This document shows positions 16,832 through 25,193 of a stretch of DNA of 64,000 nt, one piece after another (the stretch's first letter is position 1; each line of letters begins with the position of its first letter). A model generated the notes under the pieces. The model saw nothing but the letters and a program-made list of their open reading frames with translations, had not been told where the DNA came from and did not search any database. A program made the position numbers and the translations under genes. Source of the stretch: Amycolatopsis acididurans (lineage in GTDB: Bacteria; Actinomycetota; Actinomycetes; Mycobacteriales; Pseudonocardiaceae); NCBI RefSeq assembly GCF_012328925.1, contig NZ_JAAXLS010000019.1:62001-126000 (forward strand), in the 5' to 3' direction.

Positions 16832-19082
16832 CCTGGCCGGCCGTTCGCGCGGCGACGAGCGTGAGGGCGCTCCCGACGGCCGCGATCGCCAGCGCGGTGA
16901 GCATGGCGCCGGCGTTGGTGGGATCGAGGGCGAAGAACCGCTGACCGAGCGGCACCAGCGACACCAGCGCGAACGCGCCGGCGATGCCCGCGACCAGGCC
17001 CAGCTTCCACCACGTGAGCGGCCTCGCGATGGCGATCAGCGCGGCGAGACTGATCAGGAACAGCGTGAGCGTGGCGGCCGTCCGCTGCTGGGTCAGGCTC
17101 GCGTCGCCCTGGGCGTGCACGAGGAAGTAGCAGCCGAACGTGGCCGCGGCCGCCACCACCCCGACCGGCACCGCGATCCGCAGCACGCGGCGGATCAGCT
17201 CGCCGCGGACCCGTTCGGTATTCGGGGCCAGCGCGAGGAAGAACGCCGGAACGCCGATGGTCAGCGTGCCGATGAGGGTCAGATGACGGGGCAGGAACGG
17301 AAACGGCAGCCGCGCCGCGCCGATCGCGACCGCCAGCACCGTGGCGTACACGGTCTTGATCAGGAACAGGCTCGCCACCCGCTGGATGTTGCCGATCACC
17401 CGCCGCCCCTCGGCGACCACGTGCGGCAGCGTGGCGAAAGCGTTGTCCAGCAACACGATCTGGGCCACGGCGCGGGCGGCGGGGCTGCCGGCGCCCATCG
17501 CGACGCCGATGTCGGCCTGCTTGAGGGCCAGCACGTCGTTGACTCCGTCGCCGGTCATCGCCACGCCGTGGCCGTCGGCCTGGAACCCGGCGACCACCTC
17601 CTGCTTGCGTTGTGGCGTCACCCGCCCGAACACGGCGGAGGCGGGCAGATGGAGCCCGGCCGCGATGGCCCCGACCGAGACCGCGTTGTCCCCGGACAGA
17701 ATCACCACCGACACGTCCTGCTCCGCGAAGTAGTCCAAAGTGGACGCGGCGTCGGGGCGGATCTTCTGTTCCAGCACGACAAGCGCGACCGGTTCGACGT
17801 GCCCGGGTGCCCTGTCGGTGTCCACCGCACGGTCGGAGCGGCCCAGCAGCAGCACCCGCATCCCGCGCGCGGCGAGTTCGTTCGCCGAGCCCAGCACCGG
17901 GCTGTCCGCGGGCAGCAGGGCCTCCGGCGCGCCGAGCACCCAGTTGCCGTGACCGGTGAAACTGGCCCCGCTCCAGCGCGTGACCGAGGAGAACGCCGCA
18001 CTGGCCGTGACTGCCCAGCCGGGGCCGGCGGGGTAGGCCGCGGCGATGGCCCGCATGCTGGCGTTCGGACTGGAATCGGCCGCGGCCAGCGCCGCCAGCG
18101 CCCGGGTGGCCTCGGGGTCCTCCGCGCCGACCGGGTGCAGCCGGCCCAGGCGCATACCGGTTTCGGTGAGCGTGCCGGTCTTGTCCGTGCACACCACGTC
18201 CACCCGGGCGAGTCCTTCGATCGCGGGAAGCTCCTGCACGAGGCAGTGCCTGCGGCCCAGCCGGATCACGCCGACGGCGAACGCGATGCTGGTCAACAGC
18301 ACCAGGCCCTCGGGCACCAACGGCACCAGCGCGGCGACCACACCGCGGACGGTGTCGGGCAGGGTCTGGTTGCCGCGCAGCTGCCCGTAGAGGGTGACCG
18401 CGGTGACGGGCACGAACAGCCAGGTGATCCACTTCAGGATGCGGTCGATACCGGCCCGCAGCTCCGAGTGGGCGAGGGTGAACCGGCTGGCCTCCGCCGC
18501 CAGCCGGGCGGCGTAGGCCTGCGCACCGACGTGCGTGGCCCGGTAGCGGCCCGCTCCGGCGACGACGAAGCTGCCGGACAGGATGCTGTCCTCCGCACGT
18601 TTGGCGACGGGATCCGCCTCGCCGGTCAAGGCCGACTCGTCCAGCTCCAGACCCGTCGCGGACAGCAGCGTGCCGTCGACCATGAGCTGCTCGCCCGGCC
18701 CGAGTTCGATCACGTCGTCGCGGACCAGCTGATCGGGGGCCAGGTCGGTCAGCGCCCCGTCGCGCCACACCCGCGGCCGGGCCTCGCCGAGGATGGCCAG
18801 CCGGTCCAGCGTCTGCTTGGCGCGCCATTCCTGCACGATGCCGATCGCGGTGTTGGCGAGCACGACCATCCCGAACAGGGTGTCCTGGACCGGCCCGACG
18901 ATGACGATGACGACGAAGAGCGCTCCGAGAATGGCGTTGAACCTGGTGAACACGTTGGCGCGCACGATGTCGGCGAGCGGACGGCTGGTGCGGCGCGCGA
19001 CGGTGTTGGTCTCGCCCCGCTCGACGCGGTCGCGGACCTGCGCCGCGGTCAGTCCGCGCCCCGGCTCGGTCGCCGTCGTCAC
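16728..19082 (-). CDS. CtpE-like cation-transporting P-type ATPase
   Basis: 784-aa P-type ATPase. Phosphorylation site DKTGTLTETGM, actuator motif TGEADP (in place of TGES, as I recall for mycobacterial CtpE), TM4 motif VPEGL, and hinge TGDGVNDVLALKQADIGVAMG are all visible, with about eight to ten membrane segments. The N-terminus (VRANVFTRFNAILG, WRAKQTLDRLAIL) strongly resembles CtpE, which has been linked to calcium. GTG start, four bases after the stop of the VIT/CCC1 gene. The C-terminal 35 residues are Arg/Gly/Pro-rich and overlap the convergent hydrolase gene. Last gene of the four-gene set that begins at the Cys-rich small protein. Confidence 0.9.
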   Translation of the reverse strand: MTTATEPGRGLTAAQVRDRVERGETNTVARRTSRPLADIVRANVFTRFNAILGALFVVIVIVGPVQDTLFGMVVLANTAIGIVQEWRAKQTLDRLAILGEARPRVWRDGALTDLAPDQLVRDDVIELGPGEQLMVDGTLLSATGLELDESALTGEADPVAKRAEDSILSGSFVVAGAGRYRATHVGAQAYAARLAAEASRFTLAHSELRAGIDRILKWITWLFVPVTAVTLYGQLRGNQTLPDTVRGVVAALVPLVPEGLVLLTSIAFAVGVIRLGRRHCLVQELPAIEGLARVDVVCTDKTGTLTETGMRLGRLHPVGAEDPEATRALAALAAADSSPNASMRAIAAAYPAGPGWAVTASAAFSSVTRWSGASFTGHGNWVLGAPEALLPADSPVLGSANELAARGMRVLLLGRSDRAVDTDRAPGHVEPVALVVLEQKIRPDAASTLDYFAEQDVSVVILSGDNAVSVGAIAAGLHLPASAVFGRVTPQRKQEVVAGFQADGHGVAMTGDGVNDVLALKQADIGVAMGAGSPAARAVAQIVLLDNAFATLPHVVAEGRRVIGNIQRVASLFLIKTVYATVLAVAIGAARLPFPFLPRHLTLIGTLTIGVPAFFLALAPNTERVRGELIRRVLRIAVPVGVVAAAATFGCYFLVHAQGDASLTQQRTAATLTLFLISLAALIAIARPLTWWKLGLVAGIAGAFALVSLVPLGQRFFALDPTNAGAMLTALAIAAVGSALTLVAARTAGQVRAGRETPEPLARSGGSARRGARAGEGSAPHRPG

Positions 19083-19086
19083 GTCG

Positions 19087-19800
19087 TCAGAGGCCGGACA
19101 CGTGCGCGAGCTGGCCGACGGCGGCGGTCACCAGCATGGCCAGACCGCCGCCCAGCACCACGCGCAGCGCGGGCCGCGGCACGGCGATGCCGGCGAACCG
19201 GGCGCCGAGGACGCCGGCCACGGCAAGACCTACCAGCGCCACCACCACGATCAACCCGACGCGCACGGCCGCGGTGGGGCCGAGCAGGCCGAGGAACGGG
19301 ACCAGACCGCCGGCCAGGAAACTGGCGGCCGAGGCCAGCGCCGCCTGCACCGGGCGGGCCGCCGTGGATTCGCTCTGCCCGAGTTCGTCGCGCAGATGTG
19401 CCCCGAGCGGATCGGCCTCGTGCAGCGCCTCGGCCACCTGCGCGGCCAGCGCCTCCGGCAGGCCGCGGTCCCGGTAGATGCCGGCCAGTTCGGCCAGCTC
19501 CGCCTCCGGGTTCTCGGCGAGCTCGCGCTCCTCCTTGGCGCGGTCGGCCCGCTCCACGTCGACCTGCGAGCTGACCGAGACGTACTCCCCCGCCGCCATC
19601 GCCATCGATCCGGCCGCCACTCCGGCGACACCGGCCGTCACGATGGCCGCGCTCGCGGCCCCGCTGGCCGCCACGCCCACCATCAGGCTGGCCGTGGACA
19701 CCAGGCCGTCGTTGGCGCCCAGCACCGCCGCGCGCAGCCACCCCGCGTGCTCGGCACGGTGGGTTTCGGCGTGCGGATTCATCATGTCGAAAAAGCTCAC
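19087..19800 (-). CDS. VIT1/CCC1 family membrane transporter (Fe/Mn)
   Basis: 237-aa membrane protein of the vacuolar iron transporter family. The N-terminal signature AAVLGANDGLVSTASLMVGV is clear, followed by AAGEYVSVSSQ, a charged cytoplasmic metal-binding-type region rich in Glu (RADRAKEERELAENPEAEL), and three C-terminal membrane segments. The family moves Fe2+ or Mn2+ out of the cytosol. GTG start, with Met 6 and 7 as weaker alternatives. It lies between DUF302 and the CtpE-like ATPase, suggesting a shared cation-stress role. Confidence 0.9.
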   Translation of the reverse strand: MSFFDMMNPHAETHRAEHAGWLRAAVLGANDGLVSTASLMVGVAASGAASAAIVTAGVAGVAAGSMAMAAGEYVSVSSQVDVERADRAKEERELAENPEAELAELAGIYRDRGLPEALAAQVAEALHEADPLGAHLRDELGQSESTAARPVQAALASAASFLAGGLVPFLGLLGPTAAVRVGLIVVVALVGLAVAGVLGARFAGIAVPRPALRVVLGGGLAMLVTAAVGQLAHVSGL

Positions 19801-19884
19801 GGTGTCAGCCCCATTCGTCGCGTTCCCACGCGATGGTCCCCGCGGCCGGCGGCCGCGGGAAAGGGCCGAGGGCTCTCTTCGAGA

Positions 19885-20277
19885 CTACGAAGGTCCCAGC
19901 GTGTCCAGCGCCTTGCGCAGCCGCGCGGCGGCCTCCTGGGCGACCGGCGTGAAGCCCGGTTCGCCGGTCGAGGAGACCATGATCTCCGGGTCGAGCGCCT
20001 CGACGATCGTGGCGCCCTCGTCCTCGCGCACGACCACGTTGCACGGCAGGAGCAGGCCGATCCGGCGGTCGACGCCGAGTGCGCGGTGCGCGAGCGGCGG
20101 GTTGCAGGCGCCGAGGATGAGGTAGCGCTCCATCTCCTCGCCGAGCTTCTCGCGCAGCGTGGCCTGCACGTCGATCTCGGTGAGCACGCCGAACCCCTGC
20201 TCCTTCAGCGCGGCGCGAGTACGCTCGACCGCCGCGTCGAAGGGCAGATCGAGCCTGACCGTGATGCCGATGTCCAT
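19885..20277 (-). CDS. DUF302 domain protein
   Basis: 130-aa protein covering a single DUF302 domain (VRLDLPFDAAVERTRAALKEQGFGVLTEIDVQATLREKLG; LGACNPPLAHRAL; LLPCNVVVRE). Function of the family is not settled; members often sit near heavy-metal and sulfur-stress genes. The two conserved cysteines are present. ATG start. A 7-bp-arm inverted repeat lies 20-40 bp upstream. Confidence 0.87.
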   Translation of the reverse strand: MDIGITVRLDLPFDAAVERTRAALKEQGFGVLTEIDVQATLREKLGEEMERYLILGACNPPLAHRALGVDRRIGLLLPCNVVVREDEGATIVEALDPEIMVSSTGEPGFTPVAQEAAARLRKALDTLGPS

Positions 20278-20296
20278 CGAACAATCCTTTCCTCTG

Positions 20297-20317
20297 GCGG
20301 GAATCCGACGTTCCCGC
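20297..20317 (-). repeat. Inverted repeat upstream of DUF302 gene
   Basis: Perfect arms GCGGGAA (20297-20303) and TTCCCGC (20311-20317) with a 7-nt centre, in the 94-bp gap between the Cys-rich small gene and DUF302. It may be a hairpin attenuating the operon or an operator. It does not resemble the TACCCC/GGGGTA motif found elsewhere. Confidence 0.4.
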
Positions 20318-20371
20318 GGTTAGGTTGCGGGCGGGTGCGGCCCGCGCCCGGACGGGCCACACCCGTGCTCG

Positions 20372-20533
20372 TCACCGGCGGCCGAAGGGCCACCGCGAAC
20401 GCGGCTGCTGCGGCTCCGACGCGCACGAACAACGCCGCGAGGCGGGAACGTCGCCGAGCACCTGCTCCACGTGCTGGCCGCAGCCGCGGTAGGTGGGCTT
20501 GTTGCAGCGCGGGCACGTCACTCTCTGACACAT
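20372..20533 (-). CDS. Small Cys-rich zinc-ribbon-like protein, actinobacterial
   Basis: 53-aa protein starting MCQRVTCPRCNKPTYRGCG, then HVEQVLGDV and a CSC pair near the end. The pattern (CxxC, GCGxH, CxC) recurs in a common actinobacterial small-protein family that I recognise by shape but cannot name functionally; zinc or another thiophilic metal is the likely ligand. The ATG at 20533 has GAGGAG eight bases upstream; an ATG six bases earlier is too close. It lies directly downstream of a TACCCC/GGGGTA operator, so it is probably the first gene of the DUF302-VIT-ATPase group. Confidence 0.7.
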   Translation of the reverse strand: MCQRVTCPRCNKPTYRGCGQHVEQVLGDVPASRRCSCASEPQQPRSRWPFGRR

Positions 20534-20978
20534 GATCATTTCTCCTCTTCGTGATACCCCAGGGGGTATACAGACCACGATAGCGGGAGGAGTTGTGGCT
20601 CGCAAACCAAGGCGTCCTACGCCACGTCCCTTTCCCCCTCGATCGGAAGGGTCTACCGTAACTCCGTACTGCTCTCGGCCGTCCCGGTCGAGGTTTGCCC
20701 CGCACGTCTCGTTGGTACGCCATGGCACACCCGCACTCACCTCGTGTCTGGATGAAACTCTCCTGCGACGTGGCCGCCGCCAGAAGCAACAGCATCGCGG
20801 CGTGTCACCGGGCCACCGACGCCCAGAAGGCGGCGTGGCGCGAGGCCTCGCGTGCCAGAGAGCTACGCCGCCTGTGCGCGTGCTGGCACATGCAAGCCGA
20901 TGGCGCGCAGGTCCGGGCTCGCCGGCGCGGTCGCGGCCTCGCGTGGCCGTCTCGTCCCGGTGTCAGCCCATGGCCCGC
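20534..20978. other. Intergenic stretch, 445 bp
   Basis: Contains the CsoR/CstR-type operator at 20554-20569. To its right I see no convincing gene, hairpin or repeat; short open frames here lack ribosome binding sites and similarity to known families. Confidence 0.5.
20554..20569. promoter_or_regulatory. CsoR/CstR-type operator upstream of Cys-rich small gene
   Basis: ATACCCCAGGGGGTAT: 7-bp arms ATACCCC/GGGGTAT around AG, located 21 bp upstream of the small-gene start. It matches four further sites near the repressor gene at 28 kb and is the G/C-tract palindrome typical of CsoR-family repressors. Confidence 0.75.
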
Positions 20979-22070
20979 TCAGTACCTGAACACCGCCGCG
21001 ACGGCCCCACCGCCGGGCACGTCGGCGGCGGAGACCGCGTAGACGTTCCCCCCGGTCCGGAGCGTGTGAATCGCGGCTGATTCGACCACTCCGTCGTCCT
21101 GCCCGGATGAGCCCACCGGCAGGAACAGGCACTCGACCCGGCCCGCCTCGGCGGCCACGACGACGGCGGAAACGTCGTCGGATGCCAGCCCCGTACCGGC
21201 CGCCTCCCGGTAGCGGGCCGCGGCGGCGTCCCGGCCGCGCATCGCTTCCGGCCCGGCCAGCTCCCATGCGCGCGCGTGCAGCTGCGCCGGCGGTACCCGG
21301 TCCGGGCTGCCGGCGATCCCGGCGTCCAGGACGTGCGGGTAGCGGGTGATCTCGCGATAGGCCGCCCGGACGTGGTCGACACCGGCCAGTACGAGCGGCC
21401 GGCGTTCGCCAGCCAGCACCGGATCGATCGCACCGCTGACCGCGTGCAGGTACCGGCCGAGCCGTTCCTTCTGGATCTCACCGCCGATTCCCTGGCCGTG
21501 CACCACGGTGCGGACCTTCACACCGGCCCGCACGCCGAAATGCCGGTTGCGGCGTCTGAGCGGCTGGTCGTAACGCAAGGCGTCCGCGACCCCGTGCGGC
21601 AGACAGGGCACCGGCACGATCCGCAGTCCCGACCGCGTTCCCCGGTACAGCCGCGCTTCGTTCTCGCTGAGCGCGAGCACGAAGAAGCTCCGGTCGCTGC
21701 TGAGCAACGGCAGCAGCGGATACACGCGGAAGCGATCGGCGACGACGACCAGCTCGTCGAAGGACACGGGCAGCCGGTAGGCGCGCCACCAGCCGTCGCG
21801 AAGGAACACCGCGAGACCCTCACCCCGATCCCGCCAGAAACGCTCGTCCTCGCCGAGATCGCGCGCCGGCGCGAGCAGTTGCTCCGCGGCCGGCCTGCGC
21901 AGCCCGCCGCGCATCAGCTCCGCCTGGGCGCGGTGGATCAGGTTGGTCAGTTCGAGTGGATCCTGCTGGGTATCCGGCCCCGCGCGATGGGTGGTCAGAT
22001 ACAGCGACACCGATGGCGAGCGTGGCTGCCCGAGCAACGTGTCGAGGTCCTGCCGGGAAAACGAGTCCAC
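20979..22070 (-). CDS. baeRF-family (archaeo-eukaryotic release factor-like) protein
   Basis: 363-aa protein recognisable by SPSVSLYLTTHRAGPDTQQDPLELTNLI at the N-terminus and FVLALSENEARLYRG in the middle, both typical of bacterial aeRF1-like (baeRF) proteins. The C-terminal half includes DPVLAGERRPLVLAGVDHV and a glycine-rich end. These proteins are thought to act on stalled ribosomes or in stress, without firm evidence. GTG start VDSFSRQDLD is preceded by AAGGGAG. A DosR-box-like GGGACTTTCGCCTC lies 65 bp upstream. Confidence 0.78.
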   Translation of the reverse strand: MDSFSRQDLDTLLGQPRSPSVSLYLTTHRAGPDTQQDPLELTNLIHRAQAELMRGGLRRPAAEQLLAPARDLGEDERFWRDRGEGLAVFLRDGWWRAYRLPVSFDELVVVADRFRVYPLLPLLSSDRSFFVLALSENEARLYRGTRSGLRIVPVPCLPHGVADALRYDQPLRRRNRHFGVRAGVKVRTVVHGQGIGGEIQKERLGRYLHAVSGAIDPVLAGERRPLVLAGVDHVRAAYREITRYPHVLDAGIAGSPDRVPPAQLHARAWELAGPEAMRGRDAAAARYREAAGTGLASDDVSAVVVAAEAGRVECLFLPVGSSGQDDGVVESAAIHTLRTGGNVYAVSAADVPGGGAVAAVFRY

Positions 22071-22134
22071 GGCGGCTCCCTTCGCGTCCTGTCGCCGACG
22101 TCCGAACCGTCGCGCCGGCCCGCTGCCGCGCACA

Positions 22135-22148
22135 GAGGCGAAAGTCCC
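22135..22148 (-). promoter_or_regulatory. DosR-box-like motif upstream of baeRF gene
   Basis: On the minus strand reads GGGACTTTCGCCTC, close to the DosR/DevR consensus GGGACTTTnGGCCC. It lies 65 bp upstream of the baeRF start. Similar motifs occur at 22868, 22907 and 31594. Confidence 0.45.
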
Positions 22149-22171
22149 CCGTTGTCCGGACGGGTCGGTGG

Positions 22172-22804
22172 TCAGGTGGCCGGCGGGTTGTGCGCGATGA
22201 GGATGCGGTGTGCTTCCTGCGCGGCTTTCGCGGCACGGTCGGCCGCGGGCTCGCTCGACGGTATCTGTTCCAGCCCGCGCGCGAGGACGCTGACCGCCTC
22301 GGTCAACGCCTGGACCTTGTCCTCCAGCGAGTCGATGTGCGCTCGCCCGGGCGCGGTGTGGGCCGAGGTCTCCGCCGTGACGCTTTCGCCTTCGAGTTCG
22401 CCACGCAGGCTCGCGGGCATCAGCGCGAAGACGTGGTCGAGCTGTCCCGGCGAGCACAGCGCGTTCAGCGCCGCGGAAACCGCGCCCGCCGCCGCCGGCA
22501 CGTCGTCCGGGCTGATCGCGGCCTGGTCGGCGAACAGGTTGGTGAACCAGGCGGCGTCGTAGCGCAGCGGTACCTTGCTGGGTGTCCAGCCGTCGTAGTA
22601 CACGCCGCGCAGGAACTCCGGCAGCTGCGCCGCGAAATGGACCGCGGTGTCCACGGTGAGCCGGTCGCGCACGAGGTGCAGCCACGTGCGCAGCACCCGG
22701 TAGGCGTAGTGACGGTCGTCGGTCCCGAGGTGATGAGCGGTCACCGACAGCCATTCCTGAGCCGTCTGATGCGCCGAGGCCAGCGGATCGGGCTGATGCG
22801 TCAT
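22172..22804 (-). CDS. DUF2267 domain protein
   Basis: 210-aa protein. Residues about 10-145 match DUF2267 (AQEWLSVTAHHLGTDDRHYAYRVLRTWLHLVRDRL; HFAAQLPEFLRGVYYDGW), a helical domain of unknown function common in stress-linked gene sets. The C-terminal 60 residues are Ala/Glu-rich and likely helical. ATG start with GGAGGACCCG upstream. Divergent to the Rv1733c-like gene across a gap holding two DosR-like boxes. Confidence 0.85.
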   Translation of the reverse strand: MTHQPDPLASAHQTAQEWLSVTAHHLGTDDRHYAYRVLRTWLHLVRDRLTVDTAVHFAAQLPEFLRGVYYDGWTPSKVPLRYDAAWFTNLFADQAAISPDDVPAAAGAVSAALNALCSPGQLDHVFALMPASLRGELEGESVTAETSAHTAPGRAHIDSLEDKVQALTEAVSVLARGLEQIPSSEPAADRAAKAAQEAHRILIAHNPPAT

Positions 22805-22867
22805 CGGGTCCTCCCTGAAGTTTCCTGATGAGACTTCAGGCTTGCTGATGAACGCGGCCCCGGGACA

Positions 22868-22920
22868 GGGACCTTCGGCTCGACTTCCGCCGGATGGGGA
22901 GGACTTGGGCCGCCGGTCCC
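22868..22920. promoter_or_regulatory. Two DosR-box-like motifs between DUF2267 and Rv1733c-like genes
   Basis: GGGACCTTCGGCTC at 22868-22881 (plus strand) and GGGCCGCCGGTCCC at 22907-22920, which reads GGGACCGGCGGCCC on the minus strand. Both approach the DosR consensus half-site pattern. They sit in the 186-bp divergent gap. In mycobacteria Rv1733c belongs to the DosR regulon, which makes the match meaningful, but no DosR gene is visible here. Confidence 0.5.
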
Positions 22921-22990
22921 CGCCTTTCGGCTCCCCGGCCCATGACCAACGGCTCTTCGGGCTGCCGCCGGCGAGGGACAAGCTCGGCTC

Positions 22991-23602
22991 ATGCTTCGCT
23001 CGACGACTTGGCTCTTGCGTCTGGGGCGCCTGCTCTGGCCAGGACGCAACCCGCTTGCTCGCCGCCTGGACTGGATCGAGGCGGGAATTCTCCTCGCCGC
23101 GATCGGTTTGTGCCTGGCCGCCGTCCCCCTGTCCCTGTCGGCAGGAACGGACACCTACACACACCAGATGGACATATCGCGACAGCAGATGGCCCAACGC
23201 CACACATCGTCGGCGGTGACCCTCGCCGCGGCGCCCTCGGCCACGGTCGGCACTGCCGACGGCGGCTCCGCCGTGCCGAAGGCGGTGACGGCCCGCTGGG
23301 AGCTGCCCGGCGGTGGCCAGCGCTCCGGCACGGTCAACGTCGCGCCGGGCACCGCCGCGGGAACCACGGTTCCGGTCTGGCTGGACCAGAACGGCAACGT
23401 GGCCGCGGCGCCGCTGCGGCCGGGCGACGCCCTCGCGATGGCGCTGGCCGTGGGCATGCTGGCGTGGGGCATCGCGGCGATCGGCGTGGCGAGCCTGGTC
23501 GCGGCCGCACGGCGGATCCTCGGCCGGGCGCGCGCCCATCGCTGGGACCGCGAATGGGAACGTTTCGGCCGCAGGCAAAGCCCGCATTTCGGGGAATCCT
23601 GA
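22991..23602 (+). CDS. Rv1733c-like two-TM membrane protein
   Basis: 203-aa protein with an N-terminal segment (RLGRLLWPGRNPLARRLDWIEAG), a first membrane helix at about residues 30-50, an extracytoplasmic domain containing the family motif VPVWLDQNGNV followed by PL, and a second helix at about 148-170. This layout is that of the Rv1733c family, a conserved actinobacterial membrane protein of unknown function induced under hypoxia in mycobacteria. ATG start, no strong ribosome binding site seen. The acyltransferase gene follows after 12 bp. Confidence 0.83.
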   Translation: MLRSTTWLLRLGRLLWPGRNPLARRLDWIEAGILLAAIGLCLAAVPLSLSAGTDTYTHQMDISRQQMAQRHTSSAVTLAAAPSATVGTADGGSAVPKAVTARWELPGGGQRSGTVNVAPGTAAGTTVPVWLDQNGNVAAAPLRPGDALAMALAVGMLAWGIAAIGVASLVAAARRILGRARAHRWDREWERFGRRQSPHFGES

Positions 23603-23614
23603 GCGGTCGAGGCC

Positions 23615-24922
23615 GTGCGGGCCAGGCAGCGCGACCTGTCCGTGGACCTCTTCCGGGTCCTGGCGGTGGTCGTCGTCGTACTGGGTCACTGGCTTGCGGC
23701 GTCGTTGACCTACCGGAACGGCCGGTTCGGCGATGAGAACGTGCTCGCGGGGGTGCCCTGGACGCGCTGGCTCACCCTGTTCTTCCAGGTCATTCCTCTG
23801 CTGTTCCTCGTCGCGGGCTACGCGAACGCGGCCTCGTGGGACCACCGCGGCGACGACCGCTGGCCGGACTGGCTCCGCCGGCGGGTGAGCGCCACGCTGG
23901 GACCGGCCACGGCGTACGTGGCGGTGGTCCTGATCGCGGTCGCGGTCTGCCTGGTGTCGCATGTGGATGGACAGCAACTGGAGTACGCCGCGTCCGCGGT
24001 CGCGCTGCACCTGTGGTTCCTGCCGGTCTACCTCGTCCTGGTGTCGCTGACCCCGGTGATGGTGGCGGCACAGCGGCGCTGGGGCTGGGCGGCGCCGGCC
24101 GCCTTGGCCGCCGCCGTCGCCGTGGTGGACGCCGCGACACTCGGCGGGCGGCTGCCGCTGCTCGGCTGGGCGAACTACCTGCTGGGCTGGGCGGCCGTCT
24201 ACCAGCTGGGCGTGGCCTGGTTGCGCGGCGCGCTGCGCGGCAGGCTGCCGCGACTGCTGGCGGTGGGCGGCGCCGCCACGCTGGCGGTGCTGATCCGGTT
24301 CGGGCCGTACCCGCTGAGCATGGTCGCGGTTCCCGGCGAAACCGTGCGCAACACCTCGCCGCCCACGGTCGCGCTGCTCGCCTTCAGCGTGGCGCAGGCC
24401 GGGCTGGTCGCGGCGGTAGCGCCGACGCTGAACCGGAGGCTGGCGGCCTCACGCTGGCGGCATCCGCTGGCCGCGGTGAACAACCGCGTGATGGGGCTCT
24501 ACCTGTGGCACATGATTCCCGTCGTGCTCGTCGCACTGGCCGCCTACCCAGCGGGGTTGTTGCCGCAGCCGGTGCCCGGCACCGCCGGCTGGTGGCTGTC
24601 CCGAGCGGTGTGGGTGGCACTGCTGACCGCCGTCACCGCGATCGTGCTGGCACTGCTGGCCGTGGCACGCGCACATTTCGGCGGACGACTGTCCCGGTGG
24701 TCGCCAGGGTGGCCGGTATGGCTGTCCCGCCCGCTGCTCGTTCTCGGTGCCGCGACGGCGGCGTACGCGCTGTTCCGGTTCACCGTCGGCGGTTTCGCAC
24801 CACGGGGCCGGTTTCCCGTGACGAGCACCCTGCTCTACTTCGCGGGTGCGGCGCTGCTGGGCCGGCGTGACAACCGCCACCACGACGTCGCCCGTGACGA
24901 ATCCGTGCACCGGTTGTCCTAA
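23615..24922 (+). CDS. Acyltransferase-3-like integral membrane protein
   Basis: 435-aa polytopic protein with about ten to twelve hydrophobic segments. It opens with RQRDLSVDLFRVLAVVVVVLGHW, the typical acyltransferase-3 (OafA/NodX-type) start with a conserved His and preceding Arg, and contains NRVMGLYLWHMIPVV near residue 290. These enzymes O-acylate sugars or lipids across the membrane. The GTG start lies 12 bp downstream of the Rv1733c-like gene, so co-transcription is likely. Acceptor unknown. Confidence 0.82.
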   Translation: MRARQRDLSVDLFRVLAVVVVVLGHWLAASLTYRNGRFGDENVLAGVPWTRWLTLFFQVIPLLFLVAGYANAASWDHRGDDRWPDWLRRRVSATLGPATAYVAVVLIAVAVCLVSHVDGQQLEYAASAVALHLWFLPVYLVLVSLTPVMVAAQRRWGWAAPAALAAAVAVVDAATLGGRLPLLGWANYLLGWAAVYQLGVAWLRGALRGRLPRLLAVGGAATLAVLIRFGPYPLSMVAVPGETVRNTSPPTVALLAFSVAQAGLVAAVAPTLNRRLAASRWRHPLAAVNNRVMGLYLWHMIPVVLVALAAYPAGLLPQPVPGTAGWWLSRAVWVALLTAVTAIVLALLAVARAHFGGRLSRWSPGWPVWLSRPLLVLGAATAAYALFRFTVGGFAPRGRFPVTSTLLYFAGAALLGRRDNRHHDVARDESVHRLS

Positions 24923-24966
24923 GTGGTGTGAGGCCGCTGCGGCGGCGGAGGCGAAAGGAGAATCCC

Positions 24967-25155
24967 GTGTCGCTGGGTGACAAGGTGCAGGGCAAGGCCA
25001 AGCAGGCCGCGGGCGAGTTGAGCGGTGACGAGAAGCTGCGGGCCGAGGGCAAGACCGACCAGGCCAAAGCCGCCGTCGAGGACGCGGTGGAAAGCGTGAA
25101 GGACGCCGCCGGTGACGTGGCGGGCAAGATCCGGGACGTGTTCGACCGCAAGTGA
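24967..25155 (+). CDS. CsbD-family stress protein
   Basis: 62-aa charged, Lys/Ala/Asp/Gly-rich protein (LGDKVQGKAKQAAGELSGDEKLRAEGK), a full-length CsbD domain. The family is induced by general stress; its function is unknown. GTG start with AAAGGAG upstream. A strong bidirectional terminator follows immediately. Confidence 0.92.
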   Translation: MSLGDKVQGKAKQAAGELSGDEKLRAEGKTDQAKAAVEDAVESVKDAAGDVAGKIRDVFDRK

Positions 25156-25160
25156 TCCCA

Positions 25161-25189
25161 GGGGTCCCCGCTCGTCCGGCGGGGACCCC
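25161..25189. terminator. Bidirectional terminator between csbD-like and NRAMP-like genes
   Basis: Perfect inverted repeat with 11-bp arms GGGGTCCCCGC (25161-25171) and GCGGGGACCCC (25179-25189), 7-nt loop, in the 38-bp gap between convergent genes. No long T-run, as usual for high-GC actinobacteria. Confidence 0.8.
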
Positions 25190-25193
25190 GCGG

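Noticed and set aside
20695..21042. Possible small plus-strand gene in the gap left of baeRF
   Set aside because: No ribosome binding site, no recognisable domain, and it runs into the real baeRF gene on the other strand.
22991..24922. Rv1733c-like gene and acyltransferase as a phage or mobile island
   Set aside because: No integrase, transposase, att-like repeat or composition shift was seen; families are ordinary actinobacterial.
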